Of a stretch of DNA of 64,000 bases, positions 18,889 to 27,665 are shown piece by piece. Source of the stretch: HGM04593 sp045612305 (GTDB taxonomy: Bacteria; Bacteroidota; Bacteroidia; Bacteroidales; Bacteroidaceae); assembly GCA_045612305.1 (NCBI GenBank), contig JAZKYU010000007.1, positions 36,035-100,034 of the forward strand. The letters run 5' to 3'. Under the pieces are notes generated by a model. It had not been told where the DNA came from. It worked only from the letters and a program-made list of their open reading frames with translations, and ran no database searches. Both the position numbers and the translations under genes were made by a program. The stretch's first letter is position 1. Each line of letters starts with the position of its first letter.

Positions 18889-19470
18889 ATGGAAAAGATT
18901 ACAAACAAGAAGATACGCGTGGCTTACACGCTTATATCTCATCGTAACGGAGAGTGTGAAGAGGTTGAAAAAACAACTCGTGAGCAACCTTTTGAGTTTC
19001 TTTCGGGTGTGGGTTACACACTCGATGTGTTCGAGGATAACCTCAAAGACTTGAAGAAGGGCGAAACCTTCGACTTTACTATCCCCTTTGCCGACGCATA
19101 CGGCGAGTACGACCCCGACCACGTTCAAGACTTTGACCGCGAGGTGTTTACCATCGATGGTAAGTTCGACTCTGCTCACATCTATGCAGGCAACGTCGTA
19201 GAGATGATGCGTGCCGACGGCTCTCCCATCCTTGGCACCGTTAAAGAGGTTACTCCTGTGAAGGTTGTTATGGACTTTAACCACCCCTTGGCAGGTTGCG
19301 ACCTTCAATTTATTGGTAGTGTGGTAGATTCTCGCAACGCTACAGAGGCCGAGATGAAGAAGTTCTACGACTCTTTGCGTGCTTCGCAATGTGGTTGCGG
19401 TGGTTGCAGCGGTTGCAACGGCGGTAGCTGTGGCGACGGTTGCGAAGATGGTTGCGGTGGTTGCCACTAA
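18889..19470 (+). CDS. slyD: SlyD-like FKBP peptidyl-prolyl isomerase with Cys/Gly/His-rich tail
   Basis: A 193-residue protein. The first 150 residues follow the SlyD pattern: an FKBP half-domain (VGYTLDVFEDNLKDLKKGE, FADAYGEYDPDHV), an inserted IF chaperone flap, then the FKBP end (VVMDFNHPLAG). The last 27 residues alternate Gly and Cys, with about eight Cys and a terminal His, a metal-binding tail analogous to the His/Cys-rich tail of E. coli SlyD. It is five bases after the acyl-CoA dehydrogenase and may be in that operon. Roles: prolyl isomerisation, folding and possibly nickel handling. Confidence 0.85.
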   Translation: MEKITNKKIRVAYTLISHRNGECEEVEKTTREQPFEFLSGVGYTLDVFEDNLKDLKKGETFDFTIPFADAYGEYDPDHVQDFDREVFTIDGKFDSAHIYAGNVVEMMRADGSPILGTVKEVTPVKVVMDFNHPLAGCDLQFIGSVVDSRNATEAEMKKFYDSLRASQCGCGGCSGCNGGSCGDGCEDGCGGCH

Positions 19471-19488
19471 TTGTTGAGCAGGCAGAAT

Positions 19489-20562
19489 ATGAATAGCTTT
19501 GGAACTCTGCTGCGCCTGACAACCTTCGGAGAATCACACGGTGCTGCTATAGGTGGCGTGCTAGACGGTTTCCCCTCAGGCGTGCTCATCGACGAGGATT
19601 TTGTTCGTTCCGAGATGCAGCGCCGTCGTCCCGGGCAGAGTGCGGTGACTACATCGCGCAACGAAGCCGACGAGGTGCAGTTTCTCTCGGGTATATTCGA
19701 AGGGCGTTCTACGGGTACTCCCATAGCTTTTGTTATAGCTAACACAAACAACCGCAGCAACGACTATGAGAACTTGCGCACAGCCTATCGTCCCTCGCAC
19801 GCCGACTATGTGTACGACAAAAAATATGGTGTGCGCGACCACTGTGGTGGCGGGCGTTCTTCGGCTCGTGAAACAGCGGTGCGTGTGTGTGCCGGCGCTC
19901 TTGCAAAGCTCGCTTTGAGCCAGAAGGGTATAGTCGTACAGGCCTACACATCGCAGGTGGGCGATATACGCCTCGAAAAACCATACACGGCTTACGACCT
20001 TGCTCTTGCCGAGGGGAACGTGGTGCGCTGCCCCGATGCAGAAAAGGCTGCAGCGATGGAGAAACTTATTCTCGACGTGAAAAGCAGTGGCGATACTGTG
20101 GGCGGCGTGGTTACCTGTGTGGTTAAGGGTGCTCCCGTGGGGCTTGGCGAGCCTTTGTATAACAAATTATCGGCCTCGCTAGCATCGGCTATGTTGTCGA
20201 TAAATGCGGCCAAGGGCTTCGATTACGGCTTGGGCTTCGACGCTGTGACAGGCCGTGGCTCCGAGCAGAACGACATCTTCTACAACGATAATGGTGTTGT
20301 GCGCACCCGTACAAACAACAGCGGCGGTATCCAGGGTGGCATCTCAAACGGCGAAGATATATTCTTCCGCGTGGCCTTTAAGCCTGTAGCAACGATACTT
20401 ATGGAGCAGCCTACGGTTGCACCCGACGGTAGCGAGACTCTTGTAAAGGCTCGCGGTCGTCACGACCCTTGCGTGGTGCCTCGTGCTGTGCCTGTGGTCG
20501 AGGCTATGGCGGCGCTTGTGTTGCTCGACCACTATATGCTGCAATGTGCAAGGAACTTATAA
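19489..20562 (+). CDS. aroC: Chorismate synthase
   Basis: A 357-residue enzyme of normal length. The ATG at 19489 gives the canonical start MNSFGTLLRLTTFGESHG. Other signatures are YRPSHADYVYDKKYG, GGGRSSARETA and GFDAVTGRGSEQND. It uses reduced FMN to convert EPSP to chorismate, the last common step of aromatic biosynthesis. It is 18 bases after the slyD-like gene. No other shikimate genes are adjacent. Confidence 0.96.
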   Translation: MNSFGTLLRLTTFGESHGAAIGGVLDGFPSGVLIDEDFVRSEMQRRRPGQSAVTTSRNEADEVQFLSGIFEGRSTGTPIAFVIANTNNRSNDYENLRTAYRPSHADYVYDKKYGVRDHCGGGRSSARETAVRVCAGALAKLALSQKGIVVQAYTSQVGDIRLEKPYTAYDLALAEGNVVRCPDAEKAAAMEKLILDVKSSGDTVGGVVTCVVKGAPVGLGEPLYNKLSASLASAMLSINAAKGFDYGLGFDAVTGRGSEQNDIFYNDNGVVRTRTNNSGGIQGGISNGEDIFFRVAFKPVATILMEQPTVAPDGSETLVKARGRHDPCVVPRAVPVVEAMAALVLLDHYMLQCARNL

Positions 20563-20587
20563 ACAACTGTTTTTTTACTCTGTAACT

Positions 20588-22495
20588 ATGAAAAAAACTG
20601 ATAAAAAAGGGAAAACATCGGCTTCGCCTCTTAAAAAGAGTATTAAGGTCGACTTTTCGCTACTTACAAAATATTTTGCACCGGTTTTCTTTGCTGTGGT
20701 GTGGTGTGTGCTGGCGTTTTACGACGCCGACACGCTCTTCAGGGCAAGTGAACAGTCGCTTTTTCTTTTTAGCGAACATTTTTTTAACGATGCGGTAGTT
20801 CTGCCTGCGGGTTTTTTGTCGTGGCTTGGTACCTTCTTTATTCAGTTTTTTCACTACCCCTGGCTAGGTGCAACTATCTATGTGTTGCTGCTCTATGCGG
20901 TGTATGCGCTCACAAAAAAGGTTTTTGGCGTGCCCGACAAGTGGGCGGTGCTGGCTCTCTTGCCGGCTGTAGCTCTGCTTGCTTACACCACCCAGATGGG
21001 TTACTGGATATTCTACATAAAGGTACAAGGTTTCTACTATACGGCTCTGCTAGGTACGTTGCTCTCGCTCTTGGCTATTTGGGGCTGCTATAAACTGCCG
21101 GCCGGCAGCTATCGAGGTGTCTATGCGATGGTGTGGACATTTGCAGCCTTCCCTTTGCTTGGTGTTTATGCGCTTGGTGGCACGGTGGTAATGGTGCTTT
21201 CGGCCTTGGTCGATGCTGTGAAACAGCGCCGTCGTGTGCTCTTTGGTGTGTTGTCTTTGCTCGCCGGGTTTTGCTTTGTATATACTGTTCCGCAGTGGTA
21301 CTACTATAAGGTTTTTGCTAATGTGGCGCTAGAGAATATTTATTTTGCCGGTACCCCCATACTTCAGTGGGTTACCAACGAAAGTGTCTACCCTAACGGT
21401 ATTATGGAATATTGGTATCCCCTTTTTCTGCTTGCGGCATTGTACATACTTTTAACCCTTTTGAAGGGTTCTTATGAGAGCAAGTTTGCTTTGTCTAAGG
21501 GTGCAAAGGTGGCGTGCGCTGTTTTGCCTTTTGCTGCAGTGCTCTTTACCTATACCTATTGGTATACCGACAATAATTTCCATATAGAGAACGAGCAAAA
21601 TAGTGCTATGTGGAACGAAGATTGGGCGGCTGTAGCTGCGGCTGCGAAAAAAGTAGATGTCCCCACGCGCCAGATTGTGCTTAACAAGAATATGGCGTTG
21701 CTGAAGATTGGGCGCGCAGGTGAAGATGCTTTCAAATACCCCGACGGTAGCTCCGATATTGCTCACCCGGGCGTTGTGCATCTAACCCAGACCGGCGGTA
21801 TGATGAACTACTTTCAGTATGGCAAGTTTAACTTCTGCTATCGTTGGTGCATAGAAAACTCTGTGGAGTATGGCTGGCGTGTGGAGTATTTGAAACACGC
21901 GGTGCGTTGTGCGCTTCTTTCGGGGCAGCACAAACTAGCTGTGCGCTATATAAATATAATGAAAAAGACGCTTTTCTATCGTTCTTGGGCTCAAGATATG
22001 GAAAAACTTGTCGAGACCCCATCGCTCATATCGAAGCAGAAGGAGTTTGCGATGCCTCTGCTTATGTATAACTACAGCGATGCTCTCGAGCTCGACGACT
22101 CTTATGTAGAGGTCTATCTTTCAAAAAGCTTGTCCAATACTTACTCGCCCTCCGATTCTCGTCTGCAGGCCGAGGCTGCCGTGCTCTTTGCGATGGTGCG
22201 CAAGGATGTGTCGCTCTTCTGGGAAGCTATGCAGCGCTATGTGAGCAAGGGTAAGCTCACTCGCGTGCCTCATCACTTTCAGGAGGCTATAATATTGTTT
22301 ACAAACTTGAGCAAGGATGTAACTACAAACATACCCATAGACCCTGTGATTAAGAAACGCTTTGATAAATTCCTCAAAAAAACGCAAGATTACAAGGGTA
22401 TGAAAGAGGCCGAGATGGCGCCCCACTTTGTAAATGAGTTTGGCGACACTTACTGGTATTTTTATTTCTTTGTGAGAGAGATTAAAACAAACTAA
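20588..22495 (+). CDS. Polytopic membrane protein of unknown function (DUF6057-like)
   Basis: A 635-residue protein. The ATG at 20588 gives a Lys-rich N-terminus; upstream in-frame codons overlap aroC and are rejected. The N-terminal 330 residues contain about ten hydrophobic segments with many aromatic residues. The C-terminal half is soluble and helical, with repeated Tyr/Trp/Leu patterns like TPR (around YGWRVEYLKHAVRCALLSGQ). I believe it matches a Bacteroidota-specific uncharacterised family (DUF6057), but cannot confirm that. It is followed after 34 bases by the PD40 lipoprotein, and the two probably form a unit. Confidence 0.6.
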   Translation: MKKTDKKGKTSASPLKKSIKVDFSLLTKYFAPVFFAVVWCVLAFYDADTLFRASEQSLFLFSEHFFNDAVVLPAGFLSWLGTFFIQFFHYPWLGATIYVLLLYAVYALTKKVFGVPDKWAVLALLPAVALLAYTTQMGYWIFYIKVQGFYYTALLGTLLSLLAIWGCYKLPAGSYRGVYAMVWTFAAFPLLGVYALGGTVVMVLSALVDAVKQRRRVLFGVLSLLAGFCFVYTVPQWYYYKVFANVALENIYFAGTPILQWVTNESVYPNGIMEYWYPLFLLAALYILLTLLKGSYESKFALSKGAKVACAVLPFAAVLFTYTYWYTDNNFHIENEQNSAMWNEDWAAVAAAAKKVDVPTRQIVLNKNMALLKIGRAGEDAFKYPDGSSDIAHPGVVHLTQTGGMMNYFQYGKFNFCYRWCIENSVEYGWRVEYLKHAVRCALLSGQHKLAVRYINIMKKTLFYRSWAQDMEKLVETPSLISKQKEFAMPLLMYNYSDALELDDSYVEVYLSKSLSNTYSPSDSRLQAEAAVLFAMVRKDVSLFWEAMQRYVSKGKLTRVPHHFQEAIILFTNLSKDVTTNIPIDPVIKKRFDKFLKKTQDYKGMKEAEMAPHFVNEFGDTYWYFYFFVREIKTN

Positions 22496-22529
22496 AAAGT
22501 TTTAGAAATTAAAACAGCTTCTAAGTATT

Positions 22530-24029
22530 ATGAAAAACTATTTTATAGGTGCTCTTTTGTTGGCGGTGGTGGCTGTTGTCGGCTCTTGTACCCCGTCGGT
22601 GCCCAAAAAATCCCTTAAGGTTGATGAGTTGCCCGCAATAACGCCCGATTATACAAACATAACCATACCTTTGAACATTGCACCGCTCACATTTACTATA
22701 AACGAGAGTGGCGACGAGTTTGTTACACGCCTCTCGTCGGGCACAAAGGAGGTTTTGCTTGCAGGCAAAGATGTTAAACCCACTGTAGCTTCTTGGCAGG
22801 AGCTGCTTGCCGGAGCCGACGAGGTTAAAGTGGAGGTTTTTGCATCGAATAAAGGTTTGTGGCATGCCTACGCGCCTTTTACCTTCAAAGTGTCGCCCGA
22901 CTCTATAGACCCGTATATCTCCTATCGTCTTATACCGCCCTCCTATGTGGCCTATGAGCGTTTGAACATAAGCCAGCGCAATATATCTACATATGACGAG
23001 GAGATTATATACAATAATATGCTTGTGGGCAAAGAGCCCGAAGGGCAGTGTATAAACTGCCACGCATATAAGAACTATCGCACCGATAATATGCAGTTTC
23101 ACGTGCGTCAGTACAAGGGCGGTACGGTCTTTGTGCACAACGGCAAGGCTTTTAAGGTCAATATGGCCACCGACTCCACGCTCTCGGCCGGTGTTTATCC
23201 CGCATTTAACCCTGTGTACGATGTTGTGGCCTACTCGGTGAATAAGACCGGCCAGATATTCCACACAAAAAACTCTAACAAGGTGGAGGTGCAGGATGTT
23301 GCAAGCGATATTATACTCTTTAACCCTAAAGCGTTAACTATAACTCATGTGGCCAACGATACTACAAAACTCGAGGTTTTCCCGTGGTGGTCGCCCGATG
23401 GCCGCACGCTCTACTACTGTTCGTCGCACTTCCCCGACCGCACCGGTACAAAAACTGCAGTAGAGGCCGAGATAAAAAACTATAAAGATGTGAAATATAG
23501 TGTTTTGCGTCGCTCTTGGGATCCCGAAACGGGTGCCTTCGGCGCAGCCGACACGGTGTTCAATGCAGCGGCTTTGGGTAAGAGTGCAACCTTCCCGCGC
23601 ATCTCTCCATCGGGTAAATATCTGCTTTTTGCTATGGCCGAGTATGGTTGTTTCCACATTTGGCACAACGATGCCGACCTCTATATTATGAATTTAGAAA
23701 CGGGCGACTATTGGCCTCTGGCCGCAGCAAACTCTCCCTATGCCGAGAGCTATCACTCGTGGAGCAGCAACAGCCGGTGGATAATGTTTGCAAGCCGTCG
23801 CGACGACACGAACTATAGCCGCTTGTATATAGCCCACGTGGGCGACGATGGCCGTGCCGAAAAAGCCTTCCTCTTGCCACAGAAAACGCCCGATTTTTAC
23901 ACCTTTTTCGACCGCTCTTACAACGTTCCCGAGTTTATGGTTGAGCCGGTAAAAATAGAGCCGCAAGAGTTTGCCGAGGTTGTGAAACGAGATCCTGTAA
24001 ATGTTAAATACGTCTCCTCTGATAAGTAA
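22530..24029 (+). CDS. PD40/TolB-like beta-propeller lipoprotein with a single CxxCH motif
   Basis: A 499-residue lipoprotein: the signal peptide ends VAVVGSC, giving a lipidated Cys20. Around residues 174-178 there is CINCH, a c-type haem attachment motif, in the context GKEPEGQCINCHAYKNY. Downstream are beta-propeller blades of the PD40/WD40-like type (WWSPDGRTLYY, FPRISPSGKYLLFAMA, SWSSNSRWIMFASRRDD). The likely picture is a periplasmic or surface propeller carrying one covalent haem, or using the Cys pair for metal or disulphide. It directly follows the polytopic membrane protein. No cytochrome maturation genes are in the window. Confidence 0.7.
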   Translation: MKNYFIGALLLAVVAVVGSCTPSVPKKSLKVDELPAITPDYTNITIPLNIAPLTFTINESGDEFVTRLSSGTKEVLLAGKDVKPTVASWQELLAGADEVKVEVFASNKGLWHAYAPFTFKVSPDSIDPYISYRLIPPSYVAYERLNISQRNISTYDEEIIYNNMLVGKEPEGQCINCHAYKNYRTDNMQFHVRQYKGGTVFVHNGKAFKVNMATDSTLSAGVYPAFNPVYDVVAYSVNKTGQIFHTKNSNKVEVQDVASDIILFNPKALTITHVANDTTKLEVFPWWSPDGRTLYYCSSHFPDRTGTKTAVEAEIKNYKDVKYSVLRRSWDPETGAFGAADTVFNAAALGKSATFPRISPSGKYLLFAMAEYGCFHIWHNDADLYIMNLETGDYWPLAAANSPYAESYHSWSSNSRWIMFASRRDDTNYSRLYIAHVGDDGRAEKAFLLPQKTPDFYTFFDRSYNVPEFMVEPVKIEPQEFAEVVKRDPVNVKYVSSDK

Positions 24030-24064
24030 AATTTAACATTTAAGTGTTAAATAGTCCAAAAACT

Positions 24065-24115
24065 TAAATCTCCTAAAATCTTCTCCGTTGAGGAGGGCTT
24101 TTAGGGGATTTTTCA
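24065..24115 (+). terminator. Terminator after the PD40 gene
   Basis: AAATCTCCTAAAA pairs with TTTTAGGGGATTT (one G-T pair), with inner pairing of CTCC and GGAG, followed by T-rich sequence. It isolates the upstream pair of genes from the FAS1/SusCD locus. Confidence 0.8.
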
Positions 24116-24187
24116 TTTTTATGCCAAAAAAAAGAAATGAAACAGCAAAAAATAATGAGATTTATGCGAATATTTATTTAAAAGTCT

Positions 24188-24195
24188 TATTTTTG
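24188..24195 (+). promoter_or_regulatory. -7 element of the FAS1/SusCD locus
   Basis: TATTTTTG is an exact TAnnTTTG match, 81 bases upstream of the first FAS1 gene and after the terminator. The -33 region is weak. This is the only clear promoter I see for the first FAS1-SusC-SusD module. Confidence 0.55.
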
Positions 24196-24276
24196 CACGT
24201 TACATAGTGGCTCATTGTGCCATTTTGGAATAGTGACGAAAAAAACAAAAAAATATAATTAATAAAAATTGAACTT

Positions 24277-27200
24277 ATGTTAAGACACCGTTTGTGCAAA
24301 TTTGGCAAAACATCGCTATTGGCGTTGTTTGCATTACTCTTTGGCGGTATGTTCAACTCTTGTCAAGATCACTTCGATGAGTACACTTACGATGATGGTG
24401 ATACTCCTCCTTGGCTTGGTAAGAGTGTTTATGCTTTCTTGAGAGAGAATAACAGTGGGCATACTTACAACTACTATGCCGACATTGTTGATGCGTTGGG
24501 TGAGACTGAGACCTTTAACAAAACAGGTAGCAAAACTCTCTTTGTTGCCGATGACGAGGCTTTTGAGCGTTTCTTCAAGAACAATAAATGGGGCGTTAGC
24601 TCTTTTGAAGACTTGACCGAGGCTCAGATGAAGGTGCTTCTCCGTTCTTCAATGCTTAACGATGCTATGTTGCTCGATATGCTTTCGGCAACAAGTGCCG
24701 ACATAAACACAGAGGGTACCTGTATGCGTCGCCCCGTTTCGCTTGCGGTTATCGATACAGTTCCTTTGGTGACCAAGGATAAAATGCCTAAGTACAACGT
24801 TTATTGGGATGCTCTCCGTGCAGCAGGTGAGATTGCCGACGACTCTTTGCGCATCGCATCGGGCCAGGCAACACCTATGATGGTTCACTTCCTTCCCGAT
24901 TTCTTGAACCGCAACGCCATCAAGGATAGCGATATTTCTTTCTTCTTCCGCAAGAGCAACGGTGAGTATCAAAAGACCTATACCGAGGGCGAGGCTTTTA
25001 TCTTCGACAAGAAGGTTGTTGCCAGCGATGTGCCTAGCGACGGTTTCTCTGATGATACTATGACCATCACTTGCCAGAACGGTTATCTCTATCGCTTGGA
25101 CGACGTGCTTGTTCCCCCCTCAAATATGGCCGAGGAGATACGTAACCGCGAAGATCTTTCGGTGCTCAGCCGTTTGTTCGACCGTTACTGCTTGCCTTTC
25201 TACGAGGAGAACTTGACCAAAGAGTATAAAGAGCTCACAGGTAAAGATAGCAAAATCTATACATTGCGCTACTATACAGCATCGGGTGGTGGTGGTTTGG
25301 ACCTCAACTATAAAGGTTTGAATCCTCGTCCTGAGAGTGGCGACGACGTGCTTAAGTTCGACCCTGCAAACAACCAATATTCAAGAAGCGGTGCCTCTAG
25401 TGCATCTGATATGGCAGCGATTATCGCTCCCAACAACGAGGCTATGTTTAAGTACTTTACCGATGGTCACGGTAAAACTCTTACCGAGATGTTTGCACCT
25501 GATATTGAAATTACCGATATCGCTTCTTTGAACGCCGCCTTGGATTGTCTCCCCGACAAACTTGTTGCTCCTTTGTTGAACAACCTTATGCAGGAGACTT
25601 TTGTGGGAACAGTACCCAGCCGCTTCGACAAGATTAGAGACGATGCTAAAGACGTAATCAAGGGTATAGACGAAGCTGTCCAAGAGTGTATAATGGCAAA
25701 CAACGGTGTCATCTATGTTGTGGATAAAGTTTTCGGTCCTGCAAAATATAGCGCGGTTACCGCTCCTACCTTGATACAGAATAACATGAATATCGTACGT
25801 CACGTCGTTTCGCAGCTTGGTTTTGAGTCTTTCTTGTTGGCTAAAGAGGCAGAATACTCACTCTTTATGCCCGACGACTCTGCTTTCTTCTACTACGAGC
25901 CTATCGATATTGTTAAGTATCGCACAATGAACTCAGGTCAGCTTAGAATGTATGAGTTGCGTTACGATATGCAGAATCTCAAGACACAAAAGTTGGCTGA
26001 GGAGAAACGCATACCTTATTTATATTATAATACATATCGCTATCTTCTCGACGAGGATGGAAATTATAATGTAACTACTCCCGACGAATATCTAGAGCAG
26101 ACCGATACCATACCTCTTGCCAATAAAAAGGACTTTGGTGCCAATACAGGTGCGCTTGCAGCGAATCAAGTGGTTGTAGAAACTGCTCTTTCTGAAACTC
26201 AGCGCTTGTATACTCGTATGAGTGACCTCATCGATAACCTTATTATAGTAGGTAATGTGCGCTCGGGTAATAAGTACTACCTCACAAAGGGTGGTAACGC
26301 TGTTAAGATCGATATGGAGAATATGTTGATACAGGGTGGTTTGCAGGTTGAAAACGGTACATATATCGCAGTTAAGCAAGCTTATCCTAACCAGGAGAAT
26401 GGTATCTCGTTCAACACAGTTCCCGCCGACAAAGATGCTTGGAGAAAGAAAAATGCAACCGCAGTGCCCCTGCCTGCTACAAAGTCGCTCTTCGAGAACT
26501 TGATGGCACAGGAGGACTTTAGTGAGTTTATGAAGCTTGCAGCTCCTAACTCTTTTGTCGATTTTGAGGATGAGAACGCGAACTTTACAGATGTTAAGGA
26601 TGTGTTCAAGGTATTGTTTGGTGATATCGCAACAATTAACGATACTGTAAAGAACTATTCAATTTTCTATGATGATAAGCCTACAAGCTTCAACGGTGTG
26701 CCTTTCTTCAAGGGATATAACTATACAGTGTATGCTCCTTCGAACGAAGCTATGTCTGAAATGGTTGAAAAAGGCCTTCCTACTTGGGACGATATCTACA
26801 ACTGTGCTAAATCGAACGATGGCAAGAACTTGAAACAGGCTGTCGCTGCTATGAAGTTATTGAACAACTTCTTCCGTTATCACATTCAGGATAACTCGGT
26901 ATTTGTTGACAACAACAGCTCTGTTGCAACATACGAAACATCTTATATCAATCATAATGGTGTGTACGAGATTTTGGAGGTTGAGCAGGGTGGTAACGAA
27001 CTTGTTATTACAGACGTTTGTGGTAATACTGTAAATGTAATTGCAAGTGATGCCGATAGCGAGAACAAAACTTGGAACGTATTGTGTCGCGACTTGGTAT
27101 TCAAATATTCAGGTACACCTAACAGCCCCTCTCCCTTCTTGTTGGTATCTTCTTCAGCTTCTGTAGCACACAGAATTGACAAAGCTTTGTGCTTCGAGGG

Positions 27201-27618
27201 CTTGATGGGATACGATGGCCGTGTTCAGCGTTTTGCTGCCGATGGCGAGCGTGTTAAAACACACTATGTCGAGGGCAAAGAGGGCTACATTCCGGCCAAG
27301 GATGGCAAGATGCACTATTTGATTGCATCTAAAGAGAGTAACTATATAGGCCTCGATGGAAAGAGAGCTGCAACCGTTGGTTACTTGATGAAACCCTCGA
27401 ATACTGTAACACCCCTTTCACAAGAGGAGTATGCTCTTGACAAGAACGGAAAGAAAGTTCTTATCTCAAAAGAGGGCTACAGAGTTGTTGAAACAGCAAA
27501 TGGTTGCGAGCTCTATACAGAAACAAACAACGCTGGTGAAACTTACTTGCACAAGTATGATAACAGCGGCGAGAGCTATGAACTTGTGTTGTTGACATCA
27601 TCTACCGATAACAAATGA
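24277..27618 (+). CDS. Large surface lipoprotein with multiple FAS1 (fasciclin) domains
   Basis: A 1113-residue lipoprotein with lipidated Cys29 (FGGMFNSC). It is followed by acidic residues (QDHFDEYTYDDGD), like the lipoprotein export signal that sends proteins to the Bacteroidota cell surface. Four FAS1-like units can be picked out by their core LFVADDEAF-type strands: near residues 65-95 (GSKTLFVADDEAFERFF), about 385 (AIIAPNNEAMFKYF), about 530 (EYSLFMPDDSAFFYY) and about 825 (YTVYAPSNEAMSEM). FAS1 domains mediate adhesion or carbohydrate/protein binding. It heads the locus and is followed after 47 bases by susC. A role in ligand capture for the adjacent transporter is inference. Confidence 0.8.
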   Translation: MLRHRLCKFGKTSLLALFALLFGGMFNSCQDHFDEYTYDDGDTPPWLGKSVYAFLRENNSGHTYNYYADIVDALGETETFNKTGSKTLFVADDEAFERFFKNNKWGVSSFEDLTEAQMKVLLRSSMLNDAMLLDMLSATSADINTEGTCMRRPVSLAVIDTVPLVTKDKMPKYNVYWDALRAAGEIADDSLRIASGQATPMMVHFLPDFLNRNAIKDSDISFFFRKSNGEYQKTYTEGEAFIFDKKVVASDVPSDGFSDDTMTITCQNGYLYRLDDVLVPPSNMAEEIRNREDLSVLSRLFDRYCLPFYEENLTKEYKELTGKDSKIYTLRYYTASGGGGLDLNYKGLNPRPESGDDVLKFDPANNQYSRSGASSASDMAAIIAPNNEAMFKYFTDGHGKTLTEMFAPDIEITDIASLNAALDCLPDKLVAPLLNNLMQETFVGTVPSRFDKIRDDAKDVIKGIDEAVQECIMANNGVIYVVDKVFGPAKYSAVTAPTLIQNNMNIVRHVVSQLGFESFLLAKEAEYSLFMPDDSAFFYYEPIDIVKYRTMNSGQLRMYELRYDMQNLKTQKLAEEKRIPYLYYNTYRYLLDEDGNYNVTTPDEYLEQTDTIPLANKKDFGANTGALAANQVVVETALSETQRLYTRMSDLIDNLIIVGNVRSGNKYYLTKGGNAVKIDMENMLIQGGLQVENGTYIAVKQAYPNQENGISFNTVPADKDAWRKKNATAVPLPATKSLFENLMAQEDFSEFMKLAAPNSFVDFEDENANFTDVKDVFKVLFGDIATINDTVKNYSIFYDDKPTSFNGVPFFKGYNYTVYAPSNEAMSEMVEKGLPTWDDIYNCAKSNDGKNLKQAVAAMKLLNNFFRYHIQDNSVFVDNNSSVATYETSYINHNGVYEILEVEQGGNELVITDVCGNTVNVIASDADSENKTWNVLCRDLVFKYSGTPNSPSPFLLVSSSASVAHRIDKALCFEGLMGYDGRVQRFAADGERVKTHYVEGKEGYIPAKDGKMHYLIASKESNYIGLDGKRAATVGYLMKPSNTVTPLSQEEYALDKNGKKVLISKEGYRVVETANGCELYTETNNAGETYLHKYDNSGESYELVLLTSSTDNK

Positions 27619-27665
27619 TTACCGGAAAGTAAATGATTTTAATGTCGTAGAAAAATATATCAACT

